DNA of 32,500 bases, from the NCBI GenBank assembly GCA_020628865.1, contig JAHDEJ010000004.1:206203-238702 (forward strand). The letters run 5' to 3'. Shown here piece after piece: positions 15,743 to 23,379 of this stretch. A model generated the notes under the pieces. That model was not told where the DNA came from. It saw nothing but the letters and a program-made list of their open reading frames with translations, and made no database searches. Numbering within the stretch: the first letter of the stretch is position 1; the number at the start of each line of letters is the position of its first letter. The translations under genes were made by a program, and so were the position numbers. Origin of the DNA: Acidimicrobiales bacterium (GTDB taxonomy: Bacteria > Actinomycetota > Acidimicrobiia > Acidimicrobiales > SHLQ01).

Positions 15743-16767
15743 TGCGGGCGCGCGGTCCCTCCATCGAAGACGTTGCGCTGGAAGCCGGCGTCTCGGTCGC
15801 CACGGTGTCCCGTGCGCTCCGGGGTCTGCCCAACGTGGCGGAAGCGACCCGGGCCCGCGTGGAGGAGGTCGCCGCTCGGTTGGACTACCGGGCAGATCCG
15901 AGTGCGGCCCGGTTGGCGACCGGTCGCACCCAACTGGTCGAGATCGCCACGCCGACCGTCGACGGCTGGTACTTCTCCCGCTTTCTCGCCGGTGCCATCG
16001 ACCAACTGATGAGTTCGGGCTACGAGACCATCGCCCGCCCGGTGGAGAGCCCGGAGGAGCGCGAAGAGTTCCTCGCCGACCCGACCCAGCTGAAGAAGCG
16101 CGTCGACGGCGTGATCCTCGTGGATCTGAACATTCCCGAAGACGTTGCGACCCAACTCCACGGCGCCGGCGTGAACACGGTGACCGCCGGCTTCTCGACC
16201 CAGCGGTTCCCCTCGGTGCTGATCGACGATGTTCGGGTCGGGCACCTGGCCACGTCACATCTGATCGAACTCGGTCATCGTCGGATCGGACTGATTTCCG
16301 GCGAGCCGAACCATCCGCTCGCCTTCTCGGTGCCGGGGCTGCGGCTGGCCGGATACAGCGCCGCGATGGGGGAGCACGGCCTCATGATCGACCCGCTGCT
16401 CGAGCAGTCGGGTCGGTTCACGGCCCAGGGCGGACGGATCGCCATGGAACGCCTCCTTGCGCTGCCCGACCCGCCCACCGCCGTCTTCGCCATGTCGGAT
16501 GAGATGGCCTTCGGCGCCTGGCGTGCCATCAACGATGCCGGGCTGCGTTGGCCGGACGACGTGGCCGTCGTCGGCGTCGACGACCACGAACTCGCAGAGA
16601 TGGTGGATCTCACCACGGTCCGGCTGTCGCCGCGTGCGCTCGGCGCCGCCGCAGCCCAACGATTGCTCGATCTCATCGATGGCGAATCCGTGGCCACAAC
16701 CGGCCTTGCCGCCCGGCTCGACGTGGTCGAATTGGTGCCGCGCGCGTCGACGATCGGTTCTGGCTGA
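15742..16767 (+). CDS. LacI-family transcriptional regulator
   Basis: This 341-residue repressor has a helix-turn-helix SIEDVALEAGVSVATVSRAL (7-26), hinge region about 31-60 (ADPSAARLATG) and a periplasmic-binding-protein-like sensor domain (GVILVDLN, SVLIDDVRVGHLATSHLIELG, AVFAMSDEMAFGAW, DDVAVVGVDDHELA). The recognition helix VSVATVSR is of the kind that reads TGNAAACG half-sites, which agrees with the three palindromes at 14129, 16824 and 25872. It sits between the GH13 enzyme and the sugar-binding protein, overlapping the former by one base. It most likely represses the GH13-lacI unit, the transporter, and the divergent Gfo/Idh and aldo-keto reductase units, with a sugar from the pathway as inducer. 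The inducer is unknown. Confidence 0.94.
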   Translation: MRARGPSIEDVALEAGVSVATVSRALRGLPNVAEATRARVEEVAARLDYRADPSAARLATGRTQLVEIATPTVDGWYFSRFLAGAIDQLMSSGYETIARPVESPEEREEFLADPTQLKKRVDGVILVDLNIPEDVATQLHGAGVNTVTAGFSTQRFPSVLIDDVRVGHLATSHLIELGHRRIGLISGEPNHPLAFSVPGLRLAGYSAAMGEHGLMIDPLLEQSGRFTAQGGRIAMERLLALPDPPTAVFAMSDEMAFGAWRAINDAGLRWPDDVAVVGVDDHELAEMVDLTTVRLSPRALGAAAAQRLLDLIDGESVATTGLAARLDVVELVPRASTIGSG

Positions 16768-16788
16768 GCCCAAGTTGGCTCGCGCGGT

Positions 16789-16817
16789 GTGACAACCGGC
16801 ATTCTCCGGGCTATCCT
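16789..16817 (+). promoter_or_regulatory. Putative promoter of the sugar-binding protein gene
   Basis: GTGACA (16789-16794) and TATCCT (16812-16817) have a 17-base spacer. The LacI operator starts 7 bases after the -10, at the expected transcription start, so repressor binding would block initiation. Confidence 0.55.
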
Positions 16818-16823
16818 CGCCTC

Positions 16824-16837
16824 TGCAAACGTTTACA
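16824..16837. promoter_or_regulatory. LacI-family operator 2 (upstream of the sugar-binding protein)
   Basis: TGCAAACGTTTACA is a 14-base dyad one base off a perfect palindrome. Read on the other strand it differs from operator 3 at a single base. It lies at the probable +1 of the transporter transcript. Confidence 0.82.
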
Positions 16838-16890
16838 TCGGCGTTCCAACGTGGAATGACCGGTATCCCAACCAGGAGGGGACCCCTGAG

Positions 16891-18357
16891 ATGACAAGCA
16901 AGTGGATGAAGCTTTTTGCTTCGTTGTTTGCCATTGCACTCGTGGCTGCTGCATGCAGCTCCGACGGTGGCACTGAAACCTCGACCGCCGACAGCGATGC
17001 CGCTGACGCCGCGGCCGCAAGCCTCGAAGAGGCACAGGCCCGCGCTGAGGCCGCCGAGGCTGAGGCCGCCGACGCCGAAGCTCGTGCAGAAGCTGCTGAA
17101 GCAGCCGCTGCCGAAGCTGGCGAAGGTGAAGCCATGGCAGAAGCCCGTGAGTTCGAGGGCCAGGTTGTCCGCATCACCGGCCCGGAGCGCTCCGCTGAAG
17201 AGTGGAACGCCATCGAAGCCGCAATGGTTCCCTTCGAGGAAGAGACCGGTATGGAGGTCATCTACACCGGTTCCGCCGACTGGGAAGCAGAGATCAACGT
17301 GCAGATTGCCGCTGGCAACCCGCCGGACATCTCGATCTTCCCGCAGCCCGGCAAGCTCGCCGACTTCGCCCGTGACGGCTTCGTCAACGAGCTCCCCGGC
17401 GACGTGTTCGACTCGGTGTCGGCCAACTGGTCCGACTCCAACATGGGCTTCGGCCTCGTCGACGGCGCCTTCTACGGCGTGCCGGTCAAGCAGGACCTCA
17501 AGTCCATCGTGTGGCACAAGCCCACGGTCTTCGCCGACAACGGCTACGACATCCCGCAGACCTGGGACGAGCTCAAGGAGCTCACCAACACGATGATCGC
17601 CGACGGCATCACCCCGTGGTGCGTGGGTATCGAGTCCGGCCAGGCAACCGGCTGGGTCTTCACCGACTGGACCGAGGACCTCATGCTCCGCTTCTACGGC
17701 GGCGAGGCCTACGACGAGTGGGTCGCCAACGAGCTGAAGTTCTCGGATGAGCGTGTGACCACCATCTTCCAGGAGATCCTCGATCTCTGGAACACCCCCG
17801 GCGCAGTCTTCGCCGGTGGTGGCACCATCTCCTCGACCCACTTCGCCAACGAGCCGGCTGAGGGCCTGATCAACGACGACTGCGCCATGGTGCGTCAGGC
17901 TTCGTTCTTCGCCAACTTCCTGCCCGAGGGCTCTTCGGACCAGGTCGACGTGTTCTACTTCCCGTCGATCACCGCCGAGGATCGTCCGGTCATGGGTGGC
18001 GGCAACCTCACCGGTGCGTTCAACACGAACGACGCCACGTGGGCCGTCATGACGTACATGGGCTCGCCCGAGTACGCCAACGCTCGCCAGATCGCACAGC
18101 GTGAGGCCAAGGGCGGCGGCATCTCCGGCTTCAACACCGCAAACATCAACGCCGACAGCAGCCTCTGGTCGCCGCTCGGTCAGGGCTTCGTGACCTTCCT
18201 GCAGGAGGCCGAGACCTTCCGCTTCGACGGTTCCGACCTCATGCCCGCCGATGTTGGCGCCGGCGAGTTCTGGACCCAGGCCACCAACATGGTGAACGGC
18301 GATGCCGACGTTGCGACCGCAGCGGCTGCCATCGACGCTGCTTGGCCGTCCGAGTGA
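16891..18357 (+). CDS. ABC sugar transporter, lipoprotein substrate-binding protein (alpha-glucoside AglE-like)
   Basis: This 488-residue solute-binding lipoprotein has a signal peptide with lipobox VAAAC, lipidated at Cys22. Residues about 33-87 are an Ala/Glu-rich heptad-like stretch that should form a coiled coil between the lipid anchor and the binding domain. From about residue 90 a family 1 extracellular sugar-binding fold follows: EEWNAIEAAMVPFEEETGMEV, NPPDISIFPQPGKLADFARDG, YGVPVKQDLKSIVWHK and PQTWDELKELTNTM. The pattern resembles alpha-glucoside (AglE-type) binding proteins. The ATG at 16891 follows AGGAGGGG; a GTG far upstream would lose the signal peptide. A LacI operator covers its promoter and a strong terminator follows it, so it should be made in excess over the permeases. 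The ligand may be a glucoside or a sulfosugar glycoside; the sequence alone does not say. Confidence 0.93.
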   Translation: MTSKWMKLFASLFAIALVAAACSSDGGTETSTADSDAADAAAASLEEAQARAEAAEAEAADAEARAEAAEAAAAEAGEGEAMAEAREFEGQVVRITGPERSAEEWNAIEAAMVPFEEETGMEVIYTGSADWEAEINVQIAAGNPPDISIFPQPGKLADFARDGFVNELPGDVFDSVSANWSDSNMGFGLVDGAFYGVPVKQDLKSIVWHKPTVFADNGYDIPQTWDELKELTNTMIADGITPWCVGIESGQATGWVFTDWTEDLMLRFYGGEAYDEWVANELKFSDERVTTIFQEILDLWNTPGAVFAGGGTISSTHFANEPAEGLINDDCAMVRQASFFANFLPEGSSDQVDVFYFPSITAEDRPVMGGGNLTGAFNTNDATWAVMTYMGSPEYANARQIAQREAKGGGISGFNTANINADSSLWSPLGQGFVTFLQEAETFRFDGSDLMPADVGAGEFWTQATNMVNGDADVATAAAAIDAAWPSE

Positions 18358-18401
18358 TCCAACCGCTCGCCGGGACGCCGGTGAGCTGATGTAGTACCGA
18401 G

Positions 18402-18441
18402 TCCGGGGGCAGGCGAACTGCCTGCCCCCGGATTTGTTTTT
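18402..18441 (+). terminator. Intrinsic terminator/attenuator between binding-protein and permease genes
   Basis: TCCGGGGGCAGGC (18402-18414) pairs perfectly with GCCTGCCCCCGGA (18420-18432) around the loop GAACT, a 13-bp stem, followed at once by TTTGTTTTTC. It lies 44 bases after the binding-protein stop and 35 before the permease start. Partial read-through would give more binding protein than permease, a common arrangement in sugar ABC operons. Confidence 0.9.
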
Positions 18442-18475
18442 CAACTGAGTCGCAAGCGTGGGGGGAGATGACGAC

Positions 18476-20662
18476 ATGGGTCGTCTGGGGACGTCGATTC
18501 CAGCCATCGGAGGGCTGATCGCAGCCGTCATATTCGTCGTGGTGCGTCGGGGAGAACCCGGCTCGCTCGATCTGCTCGAGTCCGTTCAGTGGCTCGCAAC
18601 AGGAGGAATTCTGTGGGGAGCGGGCCTGATGGTCCTGACCCGCGGCTCCGGGTTCCTGCGTGTGTTCTTCGGGCTCGTCCTGTTGATCGCCACATTCTTC
18701 ATCTTCCGAAGTCCCGGTTCCTTCGACCGGCTGGCGTCGACACTGCTCGTGGTGCTCATCGCCGTCGGGCTGATCGGCGGCACCTGGATCGCTGCGAACC
18801 TCATCATGAACCTGGCTCCGAAGAACTGGAGCCTCTTCACCGCCCTGACCGGGGGCACCGTCGCCGCACTGTTCTTCGGCATCCTGCGCGGCAACCGGTC
18901 GATTCTTCCGATCGTGTCGACCGGCGACCCGATCGCCTTCAACGCCGGCGGCGGGTTCCTCGGCCACATCGAGTGGCCGTTGTTCGGTGCGGTCGTCTGG
19001 GGTGGCGGCCTGTTCGTCATGCGGATGCTGCCCAGGGTTCCCCGGCTCGCCCTCGGCGTGGGCATGGGCGTCCTGACCGGGTTCATGATCGGCCAGAACG
19101 TGCAGGCCTGGCATCGAGGCTCGATCGGCCTCGTCGAGGTGATCGTGGCCACCGCAATCGGCATCGCCGTGGGCGCCGGCCTGCGGGTCATGCGCGGCTC
19201 CGATCCCATTCCGGGCGCACTGCTCGGTGCGGCTGTCGGTTGGACCATCGGGTCCTGGTTCCTGTCGCCGTTCGCCGGCAACGCCACCGATGCAACCATT
19301 GCGGCGATCGTGCCGCTGGTCCTGCTCGGGTTGCGGCTTGCCTGGAACGAGAACCCCTCCGATCGACAGCTTGCGGCATTCGACAACCGTGCACGCGCCG
19401 TCATCTTCCTCGGCCCGGCGATCCTCTTCCTCTTCTCTGCGCTGGTCGTGCCGGCGATTCGAACGATCGTCTTGTCGCTTCGCAACCGTGACTCGAGCGA
19501 GTTCGTCGGTTTCGACAACTACGTCGAGCTTTGGAACGACAGCGACTCGTTCGACTTCTCGAACTGGACGAACATGTTCACGTCGCAGCTGTTCTGGGTC
19601 GGCGCCGTGCTGCTCATCTCGGGCGTCGTCATCGGTGTGGTGTCCGGTGTCCGTCGCAACGGTGAGGCCGGCTTCGAGCGCACCGGTTCCTCGGTCGGGC
19701 CGATCCTCGTCGGCCTGTTCCTCTTCGCCTTCGCGGCATTGAGCGTCCTGCGTGGCACGTTCTTCAACAACGTGTGGTGGGTGCTCACCGTGACCACCGT
19801 GTCGGTCGGCCTCGGTCTCACGATCGCCGTGCTGGCCGAGCGGGCCGGTCGCGCCGAGGCGTTTGCCAAGTCGCTGATCTTCATGCCGATGGCGGTTTCG
19901 TTCGTCGGTGCATCGATCGTCTGGCGGCTGCAGTATCAGCCCCGCCCGGCCAACCGCACCCAGACCGGCGTGCTCAACACGGTCTGGGTCGAGCTCGGCA
20001 AACTCAGCCATTCCGGAGCGCCTCGCATCATCGTGCTCGTGGTCCTCGCCGCCATCCTGGCTTCGCTCGGCTACGGGCTCTACAAGAAGGCGATCGTCCG
20101 AGCACCGTTCACGATCAACACGATCGGCATCATCGTCTTCGGCTACCTGTTCATCGAGCTCGCTCGCCGCAGCCTCGGTGGCTTCATCCTCGGTGCCAAC
20201 GGCGAGATCGAGCCGGACATCGTGATCTTCCTGCAGGAACCGCCGTTCAACAACGTGTTCATGATGATCGTGCTCATCTGGATCCAGACCGGCTTCGCCA
20301 TGGTGATCCTGTCAGCCGCGATCAAGGCGGTGCCACAGGAGTTCATCGAGGCAGCCAAGGTCGACGGCGCGACCGAGTCTCAGACCTTCTTCCAGGTGAT
20401 CTTCCCGCAGATCCTCCCGACGGTCGGCGTGGTGACCACCACGCTCATCGTGCTCGTCACCAAGGTGTTCGACATCGTCAAGGTGACGACGGGCGGCAAC
20501 TTCGGCACGAACGTGCTCGCCAACGACATGTTCGAGGTGTCGTTCAGCTTTGCGAACTTCGGCCTCGGGTCGGCGATCGCCGTGTTCATCCTGGTGTCCG
20601 TGCTGCCGGTGATGTTCATCAATGTCAGACGAATGCAGCAGGAGAGGGTGGTGAACCGATGA
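18476..20662 (+). CDS. ABC sugar transporter permease (MalF/AglF-like) with large extra membrane regions
   Basis: This is an inner-membrane permease of 728 residues, more than twice the usual 290-330 of sugar permeases. Residues 1 to about 290 form an additional domain of roughly eight hydrophobic helices. The MalF-like core begins near 305 (RARAVIFLGPAILFLFSALV) and ends with the EAA coupling loop EAAKVDGATESQTFFQVIFP (625-644), the contact site for the ATPase. Inside the core two more helix-rich stretches, about 370-425 and 512-565, appear where typical permeases have none. The ATG at 18476 is preceded by GGGGGAGA at suitable distance; a GTG at 18458 would lie upstream of that site. Its stop overlaps the next permease start by 4 bases. 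The EAA loop is intact, so it should be functional. The role of the added helices is unknown. Confidence 0.9.
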   Translation: MGRLGTSIPAIGGLIAAVIFVVVRRGEPGSLDLLESVQWLATGGILWGAGLMVLTRGSGFLRVFFGLVLLIATFFIFRSPGSFDRLASTLLVVLIAVGLIGGTWIAANLIMNLAPKNWSLFTALTGGTVAALFFGILRGNRSILPIVSTGDPIAFNAGGGFLGHIEWPLFGAVVWGGGLFVMRMLPRVPRLALGVGMGVLTGFMIGQNVQAWHRGSIGLVEVIVATAIGIAVGAGLRVMRGSDPIPGALLGAAVGWTIGSWFLSPFAGNATDATIAAIVPLVLLGLRLAWNENPSDRQLAAFDNRARAVIFLGPAILFLFSALVVPAIRTIVLSLRNRDSSEFVGFDNYVELWNDSDSFDFSNWTNMFTSQLFWVGAVLLISGVVIGVVSGVRRNGEAGFERTGSSVGPILVGLFLFAFAALSVLRGTFFNNVWWVLTVTTVSVGLGLTIAVLAERAGRAEAFAKSLIFMPMAVSFVGASIVWRLQYQPRPANRTQTGVLNTVWVELGKLSHSGAPRIIVLVVLAAILASLGYGLYKKAIVRAPFTINTIGIIVFGYLFIELARRSLGGFILGANGEIEPDIVIFLQEPPFNNVFMMIVLIWIQTGFAMVILSAAIKAVPQEFIEAAKVDGATESQTFFQVIFPQILPTVGVVTTTLIVLVTKVFDIVKVTTGGNFGTNVLANDMFEVSFSFANFGLGSAIAVFILVSVLPVMFINVRRMQQERVVNR

Positions 20663-21609
20663 CGGCCGCAAACGTGAGTGCCGACGAGACACTCGGCCAA
20701 CGCATCTACCGAATGCTCACCAGCGTCCCGATGTGGGCGTTGTGGGGTCTCGTCCTGCTGTGGACGCTGCCGAGCTTCAGCCTGTTCGTGAACTCGTTCC
20801 GGGGTCGTTCCGACCAGCGCAACTCCGGCTTCTGGACCACGCTCGGCGACCCGGACCAGTTCACGCTCGAGAACTACCGCACCGTGCTCATCGAAGGCGG
20901 CGCAACCGACATCTCGGACTCGCTGATCAGCTCGTTCGCCATCGCGATCCCGGCGACGATCATTCCGATCGCGTTCGCGGCGTTTGCGGCGTACGGGTTC
21001 GCGTGGATCGACTTCAAGGGGCGGGAGTGGCTGTTCATCGCCACGGTGTCGTTGCTGGCCGTGCCGCTGCAGGTGGCGCTCATCCCGCTGCTGCAGACCT
21101 ACGTCGGCGGTGCGCACTTCACCGTGTGGGGGACCGAGCGAACGATCACCCTGATCCCGGATCTGGACCTCAACACCCGAGGTGGCATCTCGGTGTGGCT
21201 CACCCACACCGGGTTCGCCATGCCGTTCTCCATCTTCCTGCTGCACAACTACATCTCGGAGCTTCCGAAGGAGGTGTTCGAGTCCGCCCGGATCGATGGT
21301 GCCAGCCACTTCACGATCTTCTGGCGTCTCGTCCTGCCGCTTTCGGTTCCGGCGCTGGCTGCGTTCGCGATCTTTCAGTTCCTGTGGACCTGGAACGACT
21401 TCCTGATCGCGGTGACGATGCTGTCGGGCGGCAACCCGGCCGACCTTCCGACCACAGTGCTCATCGCCAACCTTGCCGGCGACTTCGGCCGGACCGAGCA
21501 TCTGCTCACGGCCGGGGCGTTCGTGCAATCGTTCGTGCCGCTCGTGGTCTTCTTCAGTCTGCAGCGGTACTTCGTGCGAGGCCTGCTCGCCGGCTCCGTC
21601 AAGGGCTGA
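20659..21609 (+). CDS. ABC sugar transporter permease (MalG/AglG-like)
   Basis: This 316-residue permease has the usual six-helix layout of carbohydrate (CUT1) importers. The first helix is about 24-45, and the EAA loop is ESARIDGASHFTIFWRLVLP (208-227), preceded by FAMPFSIFLLHNYISELPKEVF. A loop of about 30 residues (150-180, AHFTVWGTERTITLIPDLDL) is somewhat longer than typical. It starts at the ATG overlapping the upstream permease stop (ATGA), with AGGAGAGGG just before, so the pair is co-translated and should form the heterodimeric channel with it. No ATP-binding subunit follows; as in other actinobacteria a shared MsiK/UgpC-type ATPase encoded elsewhere is expected. Confidence 0.95.
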   Translation: MTAANVSADETLGQRIYRMLTSVPMWALWGLVLLWTLPSFSLFVNSFRGRSDQRNSGFWTTLGDPDQFTLENYRTVLIEGGATDISDSLISSFAIAIPATIIPIAFAAFAAYGFAWIDFKGREWLFIATVSLLAVPLQVALIPLLQTYVGGAHFTVWGTERTITLIPDLDLNTRGGISVWLTHTGFAMPFSIFLLHNYISELPKEVFESARIDGASHFTIFWRLVLPLSVPALAAFAIFQFLWTWNDFLIAVTMLSGGNPADLPTTVLIANLAGDFGRTEHLLTAGAFVQSFVPLVVFFSLQRYFVRGLLAGSVKG

Positions 21610-21616
21610 CGCGGCG

Positions 21617-22540
21617 TTGATCGATCCAACGGCTGCGGCGACGGCGCTCGAAGGCGTCGTTCGTCGCACGCCGGTGGCGTCAGTCGCTCGGGAGGACCTC
21701 GGCCTTGCGCCGGGCCGTCCGATCGAGTTCAAGCTCGAATCGCTCCAGTACTCCGGCACGTTCAAGGCCCGCGGCGCCAGCCACTTCATGGTCCGAAACG
21801 AGATCGGCCCCGCCGGCGTTGTGGCTGCCTCGGGCGGCAACCACGGAGCGGCAGTGGCCTGGGCGGCGAAGGTTCGTGGGCACGACGCCAACATCTTCGT
21901 CCCCACCATCTCCTCACCGGCCAAGGTCGCCCGACTGCGTTCGTACGGCGCAACCGTGCACCAGATCGGCGCCGTCTACAGCGAGTCGCTCGTGGCCAGC
22001 CAGGCGTTTCAGGCGGACTCCGGCGCGACCAGCATTCATGCCTACGACCACCCGGACGTGATCGCAGGAGCCGGCACGGCGAGTCTCGAGTTCGTGCAGC
22101 AGACCGACGGCTTGGACACGATGTTGCTTGCCTGTGGTGGCGGCGGATTGAGCGGCGGTGCTGCGGTTGCGGTCGGCGGCGACGTGAAGATCGTCGTGTG
22201 CGAAGGCCAGACGACCAATGCGTTTTCTGCGGCGCTGGAAGCCGGCGAACCCGTGGACGTTGAGGTCAGCGGGGTGACGGCTGATGCGCTTGGGGCCACC
22301 CGAATCGGGGGTCTTGCATGGGCGGCGTTGAAGGCCGCCGGCGCGGTGTCCGCGCTGGTCGGCGATGCCGAGGTGATGGCGGCTCGCCAGCTCCTCTGGG
22401 ATGCGCTTCGCGTCGTCGTCGAGCCGGCAGTCGCCACGACGGTCGCAGCGCTCACAGCCGGCGTCTACGTGCCCGCCCCCGACGAGCGGGTCGGCGTCGT
22501 GCTGTGCGGAGCGAACACGAGAACGGACGACCTTTCGTGA
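21617..22540 (+). CDS. Threonine/serine dehydratase-like PLP enzyme (fold type II)
   Basis: This 307-residue enzyme belongs to the tryptophan-synthase-beta (fold II) PLP family. It has the lysine motif YSGTFKARGA with Lys50 where threonine dehydratases read TGSFKxRGA, the substrate loop ASGGNHG (71-77), and the PLP-phosphate loop GGGGLSGG (174-181). It probably removes water or ammonia from a hydroxy amino acid such as threonine or serine, or is a related racemase. There is no C-terminal ACT regulatory domain, so it is of the catabolic, short type. I start it at the TTG at 21617, seven bases after the permease stop, with AAGGG at 21601-21605; no ATG or GTG fits in frame near the conserved start. 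It overlaps the next gene by 4 bases. Its presence in a sugar operon is unexplained. Confidence 0.85.
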   Translation: MIDPTAAATALEGVVRRTPVASVAREDLGLAPGRPIEFKLESLQYSGTFKARGASHFMVRNEIGPAGVVAASGGNHGAAVAWAAKVRGHDANIFVPTISSPAKVARLRSYGATVHQIGAVYSESLVASQAFQADSGATSIHAYDHPDVIAGAGTASLEFVQQTDGLDTMLLACGGGGLSGGAAVAVGGDVKIVVCEGQTTNAFSAALEAGEPVDVEVSGVTADALGATRIGGLAWAALKAAGAVSALVGDAEVMAARQLLWDALRVVVEPAVATTVAALTAGVYVPAPDERVGVVLCGANTRTDDLS

Positions 22541-23361
22541 CATCGATCGGGGCAATGATCCGCCGGGAGGTCGCTCCCGAAGATGAAGTTGCACACGCGC
22601 AGATGCTGGCCGAGCGCTTCGACGAGATCTGGATCGTCGAGGACCTTCCGTATGCCGGCGGAATCAGCCAGATGGCTGCCGTGCTCGCCGGCACCGAGGA
22701 CGTCATCGTCGGGCACGGGATCGCCCCGGCGCCGTTTCGAAACCCGGCAGCTCTCGCGATGGAATGGGCCACGCTCGCTCGACTCCACCCGGGTCGCGTG
22801 CGTTGCGGCCTGGGTCACGGCGTCCAGTCCTGGATGCGGGCGATCGGCGAGGGCGTCGATTCGCCACTGACGTTGATCGAAGAGACGTACCACATCGCAC
22901 ACGAGCTCCTGCAGGGACGAACGCCGGAGTTCGAGGGCCGATACCGGCGGATGTCCGGCTGGTCGCTCGAGTTTCCGCCGGCGGTCGTGCCACCGATCAG
23001 CCTTGGTGTGGTCGGCCCGAAGTCGTTGGAGCTTTCCGGTCGAATCGCAGACGGCACGGTGCTCGGCGAGGGGCACGATGCCGATGGGGTCCGTCGGGCG
23101 ATCGCCCACATCGATGCCGGTCGTGGCGCCGCAGGACGAACCGACCCGCATCATCTGACGGTGTTCGTCAGCTTCTTCTGTGGAGACCCGGCCGACGCTC
23201 CGGTTCCGCCACCGGAAACCCCGCAGGGCGGCGAGCTGATCGGCTCGGTCGATGTCATCGAAGCGGGTGTGGCGGCGTTGGGCGCGGCCGGTGCCGACTC
23301 GGTGATTCTGGTTCCCCTCGGTCCCAACCCTGAAGGCCAGATCCAAGCCATCCGCCCCTGA
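22537..23361 (+). CDS. LLM-class (luciferase-like) flavin/F420-dependent oxidoreductase
   Basis: This 274-residue TIM-barrel protein is of the bacterial luciferase-like superfamily. Visible marks are FDEIWIVEDLPYAGGISQMAAVLAGT (strand and helix after residue 28), VIVGHGIAPAPFRNPAALAMEWATLARLHPGRVRCGLGHG, and VVPPISLGVVGPKSLELSGRIADG, a pattern typical of actinobacterial F420- or FMN-dependent members. It starts with GTG inside the upstream stop (GTGA overlap), so it is translationally coupled to the PLP enzyme and is the last gene of the transporter operon. The reaction is unknown; members are F420-dependent dehydrogenases/reductases or flavin monooxygenases. It is not closely similar to the SsuD-like protein at 26863. 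It ends 18 bases before the convergent esterase gene. Confidence 0.85.
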   Translation: MTSIGAMIRREVAPEDEVAHAQMLAERFDEIWIVEDLPYAGGISQMAAVLAGTEDVIVGHGIAPAPFRNPAALAMEWATLARLHPGRVRCGLGHGVQSWMRAIGEGVDSPLTLIEETYHIAHELLQGRTPEFEGRYRRMSGWSLEFPPAVVPPISLGVVGPKSLELSGRIADGTVLGEGHDADGVRRAIAHIDAGRGAAGRTDPHHLTVFVSFFCGDPADAPVPPPETPQGGELIGSVDVIEAGVAALGAAGADSVILVPLGPNPEGQIQAIRP

Positions 23362-23379
23362 GACGGCCGGCGGGCCCGG

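Noticed and set aside
16255-20011. Two long minus-strand frames opposite the LacI, binding-protein and permease genes
   Set aside because: Both lie antisense to genes with clear motifs; the apparent proteins have no recognisable domain.
20380-21924. Open minus-strand frame opposite the permease genes
   Set aside because: Antisense shadow; very charged, low-complexity translation.
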